Origin: Leifsonia shinshuensis
Lineage (GTDB): Bacteria > Actinomycetota > Actinomycetes > Actinomycetales > Microbacteriaceae
NCBI RefSeq assembly: GCF_031456835.1
Contig: NZ_JAVDVK010000001.1
Location: 3,724,129-3,788,128, forward strand
Length of the DNA: 64,000 nucleotides
Direction: 5' to 3'
The notes beneath the pieces were generated by a model, which saw nothing but the letters and a program-made list of their open reading frames with translations, was not told where the DNA came from and did no database searches. Positions 1 through 9,797 of the stretch are shown here, one piece after another. Every line of letters begins with the position of its first letter. The stretch's first letter is position 1. Made by a program: the position numbers and the translations under genes.

Positions 1-737
1 TCAAGTACGCCGGAGTGTCCGTTCAGCGGCCGCTGCACACCTACGAGCAGAACGTCACAGCGACCGCCGTGCTGCTGGCGGCAATGCAGGAGGCCGGTGT
101 GGATGCGGTGGTCTTCAGCTCCTCGGCCGCGGTCTACGGCACGCCCGACGTCGACATCGTCACCGAGTCGACCCCGAAGAACCCCGAGTCGCCGTACGGC
201 GAGTCCAAGCTGATCGGCGAGTGGCTGCTGCGCGACCAGGGCGTCGCGGCAGGACTCCGTCACACGTCGCTCCGGTACTTCAACGTGGTGGGCTCCGGCG
301 ACCCGAGCCTTCGCGACACCAGCCCGCACAACCTCTTCCCGCTCGTCTTCGACGCACTCGCCGAAGGGCGCTCGCCCCGGATCAACGGGAACGACTACCC
401 GACCCCGGACGGCACGTGCGTCCGCGACTACATCCACGTCGCCGACCTCGCCGTCTCGCACGTCGCCGCGGCCAAGCGGCTGGACGCCGGGGAGCCGATC
501 GAACCCGTCTACAACCTCGGCAGCGGCGACGGCGTCTCCGTCGGCCAGATCATGTCGACGGTCGCCGAGGTGACCGGAATCCCCTTCACCCCAGAAGTGG
601 GGCCTCGACGCCCGGGCGATCCGGCGAGGATCGTGGCTTCGGGAGAGCTCGCAGCGCGCGATCTCGACTGGAAGATGCGGCACACGCTCGACGGGATGGT
701 GCGCAGCGCCTGGGAAGCACGCCAGGCGGCGTCCTGA
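1..737 (+). CDS. galE: UDP-glucose 4-epimerase, C-terminal part (cut by window edge)
   Basis: Extended short-chain dehydrogenase that interconverts UDP-glucose and UDP-galactose using bound NAD, supplying galactose for envelope glycans. The frame is open back to the first bases and reads KYAGVSVQRPLHTY, so the true start and the N-terminal NAD-binding Rossmann loop lie left of the window. The GTG at 15 is internal. The catalytic YxxxK is visible in SPYGESK (Tyr codon 195-197, Lys codon 207-209), preceded by SSSAAVYG carrying the catalytic-site serine. RYFNVVGS and the substrate-binding region VRDYIHVADLA follow, both typical of GalE. It ends with TGA at 735-737. Other sugar-nucleotide epimerases of this family are possible, but the motif set fits GalE best. 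Confidence 0.9.
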   Translation, partial: KYAGVSVQRPLHTYEQNVTATAVLLAAMQEAGVDAVVFSSSAAVYGTPDVDIVTESTPKNPESPYGESKLIGEWLLRDQGVAAGLRHTSLRYFNVVGSGDPSLRDTSPHNLFPLVFDALAEGRSPRINGNDYPTPDGTCVRDYIHVADLAVSHVAAAKRLDAGEPIEPVYNLGSGDGVSVGQIMSTVAEVTGIPFTPEVGPRRPGDPARIVASGELAARDLDWKMRHTLDGMVRSAWEARQAAS

Positions 738-842
738 GACACCGGTCCGTCGGGTCGGCCCCACCGGGCGTGTCGCGATTGTTGTCGTTAACCGGCGCGT
801 CGCGAACTCTCGACCAGCGGTCAAGGCTTTACGATTCGCGAC

Positions 843-871
843 TTGACGGAAGCGAATGACAACGGTGTAAT
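843..871 (+). promoter_or_regulatory. Near-consensus housekeeping promoter of whiB2
   Basis: TTGACG (843-848) and TGTAAT (866-871) are separated by exactly 17 bp, close to the TTGACA-N17-TATAAT consensus. Transcription would start near 878, giving a leader of about 47 nt before the whiB2 ATG. It is the best -35/-10 pair I found in the window. Confidence 0.7.
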
Positions 872-912
872 TAGTGGCACACGGGAATCTCGTGTTTCAG
901 CAGTCCATGGGT

Positions 913-918
913 GGGGAG
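913..918 (+). promoter_or_regulatory. Ribosome binding site that decides the whiB2 start
   Basis: GGGGAG lies six bases before the ATG at 925. The earlier in-frame GTG (874) and ATG (907) have no comparable site, so 925 is chosen as the start. Confidence 0.65.
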
Positions 919-924
919 ACCGAT

Positions 925-1248
925 ATGCCAGTTCCCGAATATCGTTCCGGGGTACCCGACGACTGGTTCATCGATCCGGTCCGGCTCGGCGTCCCGGGTG
1001 TCCGGTCGGCGGAGGTCGAGGACGACAACCCGCTCGCCTGGCAGACCGACGCCCTCTGCGCCCAGACCGACCCGGAGGCCTTCTTCCCGGAGAAGGGCGG
1101 ATCGACCCGCGACGCGAAGCGCATCTGCACCTCGTGCGAGGTGCGGTCCCAGTGCCTCGAGTACGCGCTCGCCAATGACGAGCGGTTCGGGATCTGGGGC
1201 GGCCTCTCCGAGCGCGAGCGCCGCAAGCTCCGCAAGCGCGCCGGCTGA
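925..1248 (+). CDS. whiB2: WhiB-family iron-sulfur transcription regulator (WhiB2/WhmD type)
   Basis: Small [4Fe-4S] cluster regulator. WhiB2/WhmD proteins act in septation and cell division in actinomycetes (family knowledge). From the ATG at 925 the product is 107 aa. The four cluster cysteines are C45, C68, C71 and C77 (CxxC in RICTSCE), followed by the G[IV]WGG turn (GIWGGLSE, residues 89-96) and a basic tail RERRKLRKRAG for sigma/DNA contact. Position next to the Rv3259- and Rv3258c-like genes matches the M. tuberculosis whiB2 locus. An upstream GTG at 874 would add 17 residues but lacks a ribosome site and lies at the predicted transcription start. Confidence 0.93.
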   Translation: MPVPEYRSGVPDDWFIDPVRLGVPGVRSAEVEDDNPLAWQTDALCAQTDPEAFFPEKGGSTRDAKRICTSCEVRSQCLEYALANDERFGIWGGLSERERRKLRKRAG

Positions 1249-1316
1249 CCGCCGCCACGCCCTCGGCGAATCCGCGCCGCGCCCGGCCCAAAGAAGGGAT
1301 CGGCGCGACCCCGACC

Positions 1317-1322
1317 TAGGCT
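1317..1322 (+). promoter_or_regulatory. -10 box for leaderless transcription of the GT2 gene
   Basis: TAGGCT ends eight bases before the ATG at 1331, and there is no purine-rich ribosome site in between. The geometry fits transcription starting at or next to the start codon. Confidence 0.55.
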
Positions 1323-1330
1323 GACTGGCG

Positions 1331-4300
1331 ATGTATCCGAGAGTCACCGCCATCGTCGTCGCCCAGAGCGGCGGCCCCCGCCTGCAGCGCACTCTCGACG
1401 CCCTCGCGGAGCAGACCCGTCGACCGGACGCCGTGATCGCCGTCGACTGTGCGTCCTCCGACGACGCCGCCCGGCTGCTGTCCGAGTCCCACCCCACCCA
1501 GCTGCTCTCCCTCCCCGAGAAGCTGGCCTTCGGCGCCTCCGTCGCCGCGGCCGTCCGCGTCCTTCCCCCCACCTCCGGTCCCGACGAGCTGCTGTGGCTG
1601 CTCGCCCAGGACACCGCTCCCGAGCCTCAGGCCCTGGAGGCGCTGCTGGCCGCCCTCGAGGTGTCGCCGTCCGTCGCGGTCGTCGGTCCGAAGCTCGTCG
1701 ACTGGGACGATCCCGCGTTCATCCGCGAGTTCGGCGAGGCGATGACGCCGTTCGGCGCCTCCCTGCCACTGGTCGAGAACGAGCTCGACCAGGCGCAGCA
1801 CGACGGCCTCAGCGACGTGCTCGCGGTCTCCAGTGCCGGCATGCTCGTGCGCCAGGCGCTCTGGGAGCGGCTCGACGGCTTCGACCCGGCCCTCCCGACC
1901 ATCGACGACGGCCTCGACTTCTGCACCCGGGCCCGTCTCGCGGGCTTCCGCGTCACGCTCGTGGCGCAGGCGCGCGTCGCCCTCGGCGGCGACGGCCTCG
2001 CCGGTCCCAACCTGTCCCCGAAGTGGACGGTCCGCCGGCGTCTGTCGGGGGAGCGTCGCCGCGCGCAGCTGCATCGCCGCATGGTGTACGCGCCCGGCTG
2101 GGCGGTGCCGCTGCACTGGCTGACCCTGGTGCCGCTCGCCATCCTGCGCGGGCTCGTGCGGCTGCTGCGCAAGGAGCCCGGATCGATCGGGGGAGAGCTG
2201 GGCGCGGCCTTCCGCGTCGCGTTCTCCGGCATGGCGGTGGGCAACGCCCGGCGCCGGCTGGCGTCGGCCCGCGAGGTCGGCTGGGCGGCGGTCGCGCCGT
2301 TGCGCATCCCCTTCGCCGAGGTGCGGCGCGCCCGCGCGCTGAAACGCGAGGCGGCCGTGGTGCGCCAGCAGGGCGAGCGCCAGGACCTCGACTTCTTCGC
2401 CACCGGAGGCGGGTGGGCGGTTCTCGCCGCCCTGCTGGTCGGGCTGGCGCTGTTCTTCCCGCTGATCGGTTCCGGCGCCCTCAGCGGCGGCGGTCTGCTT
2501 CCGCTCGACTCGTCGGTCGGCCAGCTGTGGGCGAACCTCGGCTACGGGTGGCGGGATGTGAACCTCGGCTTCACCGGAGCCGCCGACCCGTTCTCGGCCG
2601 TTCTGGCCGTGCTGGGCACGCTGACCTTCTGGCAGCCGTCGCTGTCCCTGGTGCTGCTCTGGGTGCTGGCGCTCCCGCTCGCGGCGCTCGGCGCCTGGCT
2701 GGCGGCCGCGCGGCTGACGGCACGCGGGACGCTGCGCGCCTTCGGCGCCCTGGCGTACGCGCTCGCGCCGACCATCCTGGTCGCGCTGCAGGGCGGGCGT
2801 CCAGCCGCCGTGCTGGCGCACATCCTGCTGCCGTGGCTGTTCTTCGCCGGCCTCGCGGCGCGCCGGTCGTGGGCGGCCAGCGCCACCACGGCCCTGCTCG
2901 CGGCGGCGACCGTCGCCTGCGCGCCCATCCTGATCCCCGCGCTCGTCGTCGTCTGGATCGCGGCGATCGCGTTCGCCGGCCGCCGTGCCGCGCGCATCGT
3001 GTTCCTGCCGCTGCCCGCGGTCGTACTGTTCGCGCCTCTGGTGTGGCAGCAGGCGGCGCGCGGCGCGTGGCTGTCCATCCTGGCGGACCCCGGGGTGCCG
3101 CTGGATGCGCGGCAGACCCCGGCCTGGCAGCTCGCGCTGGGCTTCCCCGACGGCACCCTCGGCGGCTGGCATCAGCTCGCCACGGCGCTCTCGCTGCCGA
3201 CGGCCTCGGCGAACATCCTCGTCCCCATCCTGCTGGCGCCGCTGGGCGTGCTGGCCATCCTCGCGCTGTTCCTGCGCGGCACGGTCCGCGCCATCGTCGC
3301 TCTGCTCGTCGCACTCGCCGGCTTCACCACCGCCGTGCTCGCGCTGCACCTCCAGCTCACCGTCTCCGGCGGCACGGTCGTGCCGATCTGGCCGGGGAGC
3401 GCGGTAAGCCTGTACTGGCTGGGCTTGATCGGCGCCGCCGTGCTGGCGCTCTCGGCGATCGGGCGCGCCGCCGTGTACCCGGCCTGGGCGGCCATCGTGA
3501 CGCTGGCCATCGCGGCCGTCCCGGTGGGGATCGCCACGCTGAACGGGCACGCCGCGGTCGCGGAGAGCGACGGACGCACCCTGCCGGCCGTGGTGACCGC
3601 AAAGGCGGCGACGCAGCCGCGCACCGGCACGCTGCGCATCATCCCGGAGCCCGGCGGCGGCATCCGCGCCGACGTCCTGCGCGGCAGCGGAGAGACGCTC
3701 GACCAGCAGTCGACGCTCGCCGACACCTCCCGGGCGCTCACCCCGGGGCAGCGCGACCTCGCCGAGCTCGCCGGCAACCTGTCGTCGCGGAGCGGCTACG
3801 ACGCGTCCGCGCAGCTCAAGCAGCTCGGCATCGATTTCGTCCTGCTGACGCCGTCCGCGACCGCGCTCGGGTCGACCGACACGTCGGCGGCCGACGCCAC
3901 ACGCTCGCGGGCGGAGGTCGCGATGGATGCGAACCCGCTGCTGGCACCGGTCGGTGCGACGGGCACCGGACGGCTGTGGGCGTTCGACCGCGCGACGGCC
4001 GACGTCCCGCCTGCCGCGCGCGTCCCCGCCGACGCAGGCGACCCGTGGCGCGTGCTCGTGCTGGTGCTGCAGGGCCTGGTGATCGGCGTGACGCTGCTCA
4101 TGGCCATCCCCACGACGCGCTCGGCGGATCGCGTCTCCGAGCTGTCGGCGCGGCGCCCCCGCGGGCGCGGCGACGAGCGCGCCGTCGAGCCGGACGATGC
4201 GCCCGAGACGCCCGAGGGCGCGGGCGACGGCGTCGCGGACGAGAGCCTGGACGAGTACGAGGCCGAACCCGCCGACGAGGCGGTCGTGGAGTCCGCCGAG

Positions 4301-4654
4301 GAGGACGAGCTGCGGGAGACCGCTGAGGAGCCCGTCCCCGAGGCGGAGGAGACGGACGAGGCCGAGCCGGAGCCGACGACCGAGCCGGAGGCGCCGCGCG
4401 AGCAGGAGGCGGCACGTGAGCCGGAGGAGGCGCGCGAGCCGGAGCCTGAGCCGGCCCCCGAGCCCGAGCCCACCCCCGAGCCCGAGCTCACGCGCGAGCC
4501 CGAGCTCCCCGCCGAGGAGACCGACGGCGACCGCTTCGACGACCGCGAGCACGAGCGCGTGACGACACCGCCCGGTCCCACGACGCTCGAGGACGGCCTC
4601 GAGGAGACCATCATCCGACCCCGACGCAGCTTCGAAGGAGGCGACCGTGCCTGA
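1331..4654 (+). CDS. Large family 2 glycosyltransferase with multi-pass membrane domain and acidic tail
   Basis: 1107 aa. Residues 1 to about 230 form a GT-A glycosyltransferase 2 domain starting with VTAIVVAQSGG and containing a segment DDGLDFCTRARLAGFRV like the acceptor/base region of rhamnosyl/galactosyl-type GT2 enzymes. The usual DxD is reduced to LAQDTAPEP, so metal-dependent activity is uncertain. From about 360 to 740 there are many hydrophobic segments, plus one near 920, indicating an integral membrane protein. The last ~165 residues are an acidic Glu/Pro/Thr-rich cytoplasmic-looking tail. It is [15 protein letters not shown] coupled to the DUF5719 gene (8-base overlap). Such proteins sit next to whiB2 in related actinomycetes and are presumed to act in envelope polysaccharide or glycoprotein assembly; donor and acceptor are unknown. 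Confidence 0.85.
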   Translation: MYPRVTAIVVAQSGGPRLQRTLDALAEQTRRPDAVIAVDCASSDDAARLLSESHPTQLLSLPEKLAFGASVAAAVRVLPPTSGPDELLWLLAQDTAPEPQALEALLAALEVSPSVAVVGPKLVDWDDPAFIREFGEAMTPFGASLPLVENELDQAQHDGLSDVLAVSSAGMLVRQALWERLDGFDPALPTIDDGLDFCTRARLAGFRVTLVAQARVALGGDGLAGPNLSPKWTVRRRLSGERRRAQLHRRMVYAPGWAVPLHWLTLVPLAILRGLVRLLRKEPGSIGGELGAAFRVAFSGMAVGNARRRLASAREVGWAAVAPLRIPFAEVRRARALKREAAVVRQQGERQDLDFFATGGGWAVLAALLVGLALFFPLIGSGALSGGGLLPLDSSVGQLWANLGYGWRDVNLGFTGAADPFSAVLAVLGTLTFWQPSLSLVLLWVLALPLAALGAWLAAARLTARGTLRAFGALAYALAPTILVALQGGRPAAVLAHILLPWLFFAGLAARRSWAASATTALLAAATVACAPILIPALVVVWIAAIAFAGRRAARIVFLPLPAVVLFAPLVWQQAARGAWLSILADPGVPLDARQTPAWQLALGFPDGTLGGWHQLATALSLPTASANILVPILLAPLGVLAILALFLRGTVRAIVALLVALAGFTTAVLALHLQLTVSGGTVVPIWPGSAVSLYWLGLIGAAVLALSAIGRAAVYPAWAAIVTLAIAAVPVGIATLNGHAAVAESDGRTLPAVVTAKAATQPRTGTLRIIPEPGGGIRADVLRGSGETLDQQSTLADTSRALTPGQRDLAELAGNLSSRSGYDASAQLKQLGIDFVLLTPSATALGSTDTSAADATRSRAEVAMDANPLLAPVGATGTGRLWAFDRATADVPPAARVPADAGDPWRVLVLVLQGLVIGVTLLMAIPTTRSADRVSELSARRPRGRGDERAVEPDDAPETPEGAGDGVADESLDEYEAEPADEAVVESAEEDELRETAEEPVPEAEETDEAEPEPTTEPEAPREQEAAREPEEAREPEPEPAPEPEPTPEPELTREPELPAEETDGDRFDDREHERVTTPPGPTTLEDGLEETIIRPRRSFEGGDRA
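4395..4530 (+). repeat. Glu/Pro low-complexity repeat coding tract in the GT2 tail
   Basis: Iterated EP, EPEP and EPAPEPEPTPEPE units are encoded by near-repetitive gag-ccg/ccc codons. The tract is prone to length change by slippage. It has no catalytic motif and probably forms an extended charged spacer. Confidence 0.7.
4635..4641 (+). promoter_or_regulatory. Strong ribosome binding site for DUF5719 gene
   Basis: A full AAGGAGG inside the end of the GT2 gene, five bases before the GTG at 4647. It fixes that start and supports coupled [11 protein letters not shown]. Confidence 0.8.
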
Positions 4655-6083
4655 CCGCAAGGGACTCGCCCGCATCGGCATCCGCGCCGCCGGCGGCCTG
4701 GTCGGAGTCGCGGTCGCGGTCGTCGCCATCGGCGGCGCCACGCTGCTGCCGCTGCCGGACTTCGCGATCGGCGCGCCCTCGCAGACGGTCACCCCGGTGC
4801 CGGCCGACCAGCAGCGCGTCTGCCCGGGCCCGCTCCTCCAGCTCGCGGCCGACGCCGGCGCGGCCACCCGGCCGAGCTCGGTCGGCGCGCCCACCACCAC
4901 GACGGGCTCCACCGGCGCCGAGGTGCGCACGCACACGCTGAAGGCCGACACCGACTCCGAGTCCGCCGATGAGGCGCCGCTCCTGGCCACCGTCTCGACC
5001 CCGCCGGGCGCGAGCGCCGCACCGCTGATCGCGGGCGCTCAGCTGCAGAACGCCGCCGCGCAGGACCTCGCCGGCCTCGCCGCCGCGTCGTGCGCCGAAC
5101 CGAGCGCCGACACCTGGCTCGCCGCCGGCTCCACCGCCCTCGGGCAGACCAGCCTGGTGCTGCTCGCGAACCCCAGCGCGGTCGACGCGACGGTCGATCT
5201 CGCGATCTTCAGCGAGTCCGGCCCGGTGAGCGCTCCCGGAGCGACGGGGATCGTCGTCCCCGCCGGAGCGCAGAAGGTGGTCCCCCTGGCCGGCCTCGCG
5301 CCGTCCGCCGCCGCGCCCGTCGTGCACGTGACGACCTCGGGCGGCGAAGTGGTCGCGTCGCTCCAGCAGAGCTACGAGCAGGGCATCCAGCCCCGCGGCG
5401 CCGAGATGGCCGGCGCCACCGGCGCTCCCGGGCGTCAGCAGATCATCCCCGGCGTGACCATCGCATCCATGAACGCCGTGAAGGGCGCGCAGTCCGCGGA
5501 GGGCGTCGGCGTCGACTTCCCGGTCGTCCGCATCCTCGTGCCCGGCGATAAGGACGCCCAGGTGACCGTCGGCGCGGTCGGGGAGACCGGCACCGCGGCG
5601 GGCAACTCGTACGCCACCACGGTGAAAGCCGGAACGGTGGCCGAGGTGCCGCTCAACGACCTGAAGGACGGCAGCTACACCGTCACGGTGAACTCCAGCG
5701 TGCCCGTTGTCGCCTCGGCCCGGACGTCCGTGATCGGCTCCAAGACGCGCGACTTCGCCTGGTTCTCGTCGGCCCAGCCCCTGCTGAAGCAGGCCCTGAC
5801 CAGTGTCCCGGGCGGGTACACGCCGACCCTCCACGTCGCGAACCCGGGCGAGGCCGACCGCACCGTCACGGTGCAGAGCGTCGCGGCAGGGAGCAAGGCG
5901 TTCACGCTGACCGTGCCCGCCGAGGGTGGGGCCGGCGCGAACCTGAAGCCCGGGACGTACGTCGTCACGGGTGCGGACGGCCTGACGGCGAGCATCAGCT
6001 ACGCGGCCGACGGCCGCACCTCGAGCTTCGCGCTCGCCCCGCCCGGCCCGCTCGCCGCACCCATCACGGTCTACCCGAACTAG
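4647..6083 (+). CDS. DUF5719 family membrane-anchored extracellular protein
   Basis: 478 aa starting at GTG 4647, which overlaps the GT2 stop by 8 bases. A single hydrophobic segment (about residues 13-33, GGLVGVAVAVVAIGGATLL) with Arg/Lys before it points to an N-terminal membrane anchor. The rest is an exported Ala/Gly/Val/Thr-rich beta-type domain with repeated motifs such as VVASLQQSYEQGIQPRG and VVASARTSV. Two cysteines (in QRVCPG and AASCAEP) could pair outside the cell. No catalytic motif is visible. The family has no assigned function that I know of; the coupling suggests it works with the glycosyltransferase at the cell surface. Confidence 0.8.
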   Translation: MPDRKGLARIGIRAAGGLVGVAVAVVAIGGATLLPLPDFAIGAPSQTVTPVPADQQRVCPGPLLQLAADAGAATRPSSVGAPTTTTGSTGAEVRTHTLKADTDSESADEAPLLATVSTPPGASAAPLIAGAQLQNAAAQDLAGLAAASCAEPSADTWLAAGSTALGQTSLVLLANPSAVDATVDLAIFSESGPVSAPGATGIVVPAGAQKVVPLAGLAPSAAAPVVHVTTSGGEVVASLQQSYEQGIQPRGAEMAGATGAPGRQQIIPGVTIASMNAVKGAQSAEGVGVDFPVVRILVPGDKDAQVTVGAVGETGTAAGNSYATTVKAGTVAEVPLNDLKDGSYTVTVNSSVPVVASARTSVIGSKTRDFAWFSSAQPLLKQALTSVPGGYTPTLHVANPGEADRTVTVQSVAAGSKAFTLTVPAEGGAGANLKPGTYVVTGADGLTASISYAADGRTSSFALAPPGPLAAPITVYPN

Positions 6084-6137
6084 CCGCCGCTCCGGCTGAG
6101 CCGCTGCGGGCCACCCCGGTTGCCCCGGCGGTCCGCG

Positions 6138-6581
6138 TCAGAAGTGGCGGTACCGATCGGGCGCGAGGTCCCACGGGTCCTTGCCGAGCAGCTCGGCCAC
6201 GGCGCGGAACACGCATCCCTCGATGTACATGCGGCGGTGGAGCTCGTCGTCGCGGTGCAGCTTCGTCAGCCGCTGGATCGGGATGCGGTAGAGCACGATC
6301 CGCCGCCGGCCGGCGTCGACGCGCCAGCGGTCCACGCCGTCGGCGCCGGAGTTGCCGATCGGCGTCGCCGCGACCTCGAAGTGCACGTTCGAGAGCTCCT
6401 CCGGCCAGATGCCCTTGAGGTAGTCGGCGGTGGATGCGACCGTCATGTCGAAGAAGTCGATCCGGTTCTGCAGCATGGGCAGGTGCGGACCGGTCACCGG
6501 CCCGCGCGCGCCCCGGCCGTGGCGGCTGCGCCACCGGCTCGTCGCCGGCGGCTGGCTGCTGGTGCGGCGGTTGCGGGGCAT
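6138..6581 (-). CDS. Zincin-like metallopeptidase family protein lacking the HExxH motif
   Basis: 147 aa, Rv3259-like by position (between whiB2 and the DUF3499 gene) and by sequence. A basic, probably disordered N-terminus (residues 1-35) precedes a compact domain containing VHFEVAATPIG and a C-terminal helix segment RRMYIEGCVFRAVAELLGKD. In the zincin_1 family this region would carry HExxHxxG. Here no such histidines exist, so peptidase activity is doubtful and it may be a non-enzymatic member. It is divergent from the DUF3499 gene, with 42 bp between the two start codons, and convergent with the DUF5719 gene. Confidence 0.75.
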   Translation of the reverse strand: MPRNRRTSSQPPATSRWRSRHGRGARGPVTGPHLPMLQNRIDFFDMTVASTADYLKGIWPEELSNVHFEVAATPIGNSGADGVDRWRVDAGRRRIVLYRIPIQRLTKLHRDDELHRRMYIEGCVFRAVAELLGKDPWDLAPDRYRHF

Positions 6582-6587
6582 GTCGCC

Positions 6588-6593
6588 ATCCTA
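6588..6593 (-). promoter_or_regulatory. -10 box for leaderless zincin-like gene
   Basis: TAGGAT on the reverse strand, six bases before the ATG at 6581, with no ribosome site between. Confidence 0.6.
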
Positions 6594-6610
6594 CGTCCGC
6601 GGCGCTCGGG

Positions 6611-6616
6611 TAGTCT
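6611..6616 (+). promoter_or_regulatory. -10 box for leaderless DUF3499 gene
   Basis: TAGTCT, seven bases before the ATG at 6624. It faces away from the zincin-like gene's box, so the two promoters share about 30 bp. Confidence 0.6.
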
Positions 6617-6623
6617 GAGCCCG

Positions 6624-6833
6624 ATGTTGAGCCGTCCGTGTTCCCGTATCGCCTGCCCGCGCGACGCCGTGCAGACGCTCACGTACGTGTACGCCGACTC
6701 GATGGCCGTCATCGGGCCGCTGAGCCTGTCGCACGAACCGCACTCCTACGACCTGTGCGCGATCCACGCCGAGCGGCTGTCCGCGCCGCAGGGCTGGCAG
6801 ATCGTCCGCCACGTCGGCGTGACCGACGCCTGA
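6624..6833 (+). CDS. DUF3499 family small zinc-ribbon-like protein
   Basis: 69 aa, corresponding in position to Rv3258c of M. tuberculosis. It begins MLSRPCSRIACPRDA. C6, C11 and C45 with H47 (YDLCAIHAERL) form a plausible metal site. No enzyme motif is present and the function is unknown in the family. The start at 6624 is supported by the -10 box seven bases upstream; longer readings of the frame extend into the antisense of the zincin-like gene. Its end lies 26 bases before manB, which appears to have its own promoter. Confidence 0.85.
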   Translation: MLSRPCSRIACPRDAVQTLTYVYADSMAVIGPLSLSHEPHSYDLCAIHAERLSAPQGWQIVRHVGVTDA

Positions 6834-6847
6834 CGGGGCGCTCGCGG

Positions 6848-6853
6848 TAGGTT
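6848..6853 (+). promoter_or_regulatory. -10 box for leaderless manB
   Basis: TAGGTT, six bases before the ATG at 6860. Confidence 0.6.
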
Positions 6854-6859
6854 AGGGCC

Positions 6860-8284
6860 ATGAGCGCGCCCCGGGATCCCCGTCTGCAGTCCGTCGTCAA
6901 GACCTACGACATCCGGGGACTGGTCGGCAAGGACCTCACCGAGGACCTGGTGGAGGCCATCGCCGCCGCCTTCGTCGACGAGGTCGAGGCTGCGGGGACC
7001 GATGTGATCGTCGGCCACGACATGCGCGACTCCTCGCCCGCGTTCGCCGCCGCCTTCGCGCGCGGCGCGCAGGCCCGCGGCGGGAACGTGGTGTCGATCG
7101 GCCTGTGCTCGACCGACGAGTCGTACTTCGCGTCCGGCTCGCTCCAGGCGCCCGCCGCGATGTTCACAGCGAGCCACAACCCGCCGACGTACAACGGCAT
7201 CAAGCTCTCCCGCGCGGGCGCCCAGGGCCTCAGCATGGACACCGGGCTCGGGGCGGTCCGCGACCGCGCCGACGTCTACCTGCGCGACGGCATCCCGAGC
7301 GTCGACCAGCCCGGTTCGTTCCGTGAAGAGGACGTGCTCGACCGCTATGCGGCCTACCTGCGGTCACTCGTGGACCTCAGCGGCATCCGCCCGATCACGG
7401 TCGTCGTGGACGCCGGCAACGGGATGGGCGGGCTCACCGTCCCCGCGGTGCTCGGCGAGGCCGCGGGCCTGCCCGCACTGCCGATCACGATCATCCCGCT
7501 CTACTTCGAGCTCGACGGCACGTTCCCGAACCACGAGGCCAACCCGCTGGAGCCGAAGAACCTGGTCGACCTGCAGCGCGCCGTCGTCGAGCACGGCGCC
7601 GACCTCGGGCTCGCCTTCGACGGCGACGCCGACCGCTGCTTCGTCGTCGACGAGCGCGGCTCGGCAGTCACGCCGTCGGCGGTGGCCGCCATCGTCGCGG
7701 TCCGCGAGATCGCGCGCGCCCGGAGGGAGGACCCGGATGCGGAGATCACGGTCATCCACAACCTGATCACCTCCAACATCGTCCCCGAGACCATCGAGGC
7801 CGCGGGCGCGGTGCCGCTGCGCACGCGGGTCGGCCACACGCTGATCAAGGACGCCATGCGGCGATCCGGCGCGGTGTTCGGGGGCGAGCACTCGGCGCAC
7901 TACTACTTCCGCGACTTCTGGAGCGCCGACAACGGCATGCTCGCGGCGATGCACCTCCTCGCCGAGTTCGGCGCGCAGGACCGCCCGCTCTCCGCCCTCG
8001 CGGCCGAGTACACGCCCTACGCCATGTCCGGCGAGATCAACTCGACCGTGGACGACGTGCCCGCCGCCTTCACCCGGGTCGTGGAGGCGTTCCGCAGCCG
8101 CGCCGACTTCGACGAGCTCGACGGGCTCACCGTCACCGGGCGCGTCGGACAGGACGAGACGTTCTGGTGGTTCTCCGTCCGCCCCTCCAACACGGAGCCG
8201 CTGTTGCGGCTCAACGTGGAGGCGGGGGACCAGGCGACCATGGCGCGCATCCGCGACGAAGTGCTCGCGCTGATCCGGGGGTGA
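6860..8284 (+). CDS. manB: Phosphomannomutase/phosphoglucomutase
   Basis: 474 aa alpha-D-phosphohexomutase converting mannose-6-phosphate to mannose-1-phosphate (and possibly glucose phosphates), feeding GDP-mannose for glycolipids and mannosyltransferases. All four hallmarks are present: the phosphoserine loop TASHNP (Ser105), the Mg site DGDADR (254-259), the sugar-binding GEHSAH (342-347), and the phosphate-binding RPSNTEP near residue 443. Full family length. Gene order whiB2/Rv3259/Rv3258c/manB matches mycobacteria. The GT87 protein near 56-57 kb could be a downstream consumer of the product; that link is only inferred. Confidence 0.93.
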   Translation: MSAPRDPRLQSVVKTYDIRGLVGKDLTEDLVEAIAAAFVDEVEAAGTDVIVGHDMRDSSPAFAAAFARGAQARGGNVVSIGLCSTDESYFASGSLQAPAAMFTASHNPPTYNGIKLSRAGAQGLSMDTGLGAVRDRADVYLRDGIPSVDQPGSFREEDVLDRYAAYLRSLVDLSGIRPITVVVDAGNGMGGLTVPAVLGEAAGLPALPITIIPLYFELDGTFPNHEANPLEPKNLVDLQRAVVEHGADLGLAFDGDADRCFVVDERGSAVTPSAVAAIVAVREIARARREDPDAEITVIHNLITSNIVPETIEAAGAVPLRTRVGHTLIKDAMRRSGAVFGGEHSAHYYFRDFWSADNGMLAAMHLLAEFGAQDRPLSALAAEYTPYAMSGEINSTVDDVPAAFTRVVEAFRSRADFDELDGLTVTGRVGQDETFWWFSVRPSNTEPLLRLNVEAGDQATMARIRDEVLALIRG

Positions 8285-8306
8285 CCCGGCCGGGCGACAT
8301 GGATGC

Positions 8307-8312
8307 GAGAAT
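8307..8312 (+). promoter_or_regulatory. Possible -10 box of ahcY
   Basis: GAGAAT, six bases before the ATG at 8319, with no ribosome site. It lacks the usual leading TA, so this is weaker than the other leaderless boxes. Confidence 0.35.
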
Positions 8313-8318
8313 AGGCGC

Positions 8319-9796
<1,478 letters not shown>

Positions 9797-9797
<1 letters not shown>

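Noticed and set aside
1316..4990. 1224-aa open frame on the reverse strand across the GT2 and DUF5719 genes
   Set aside because: An Arg/Gly-rich antisense shadow caused by high GC third positions; the forward frames carry clear domains, a strong ribosome site and coupled starts.
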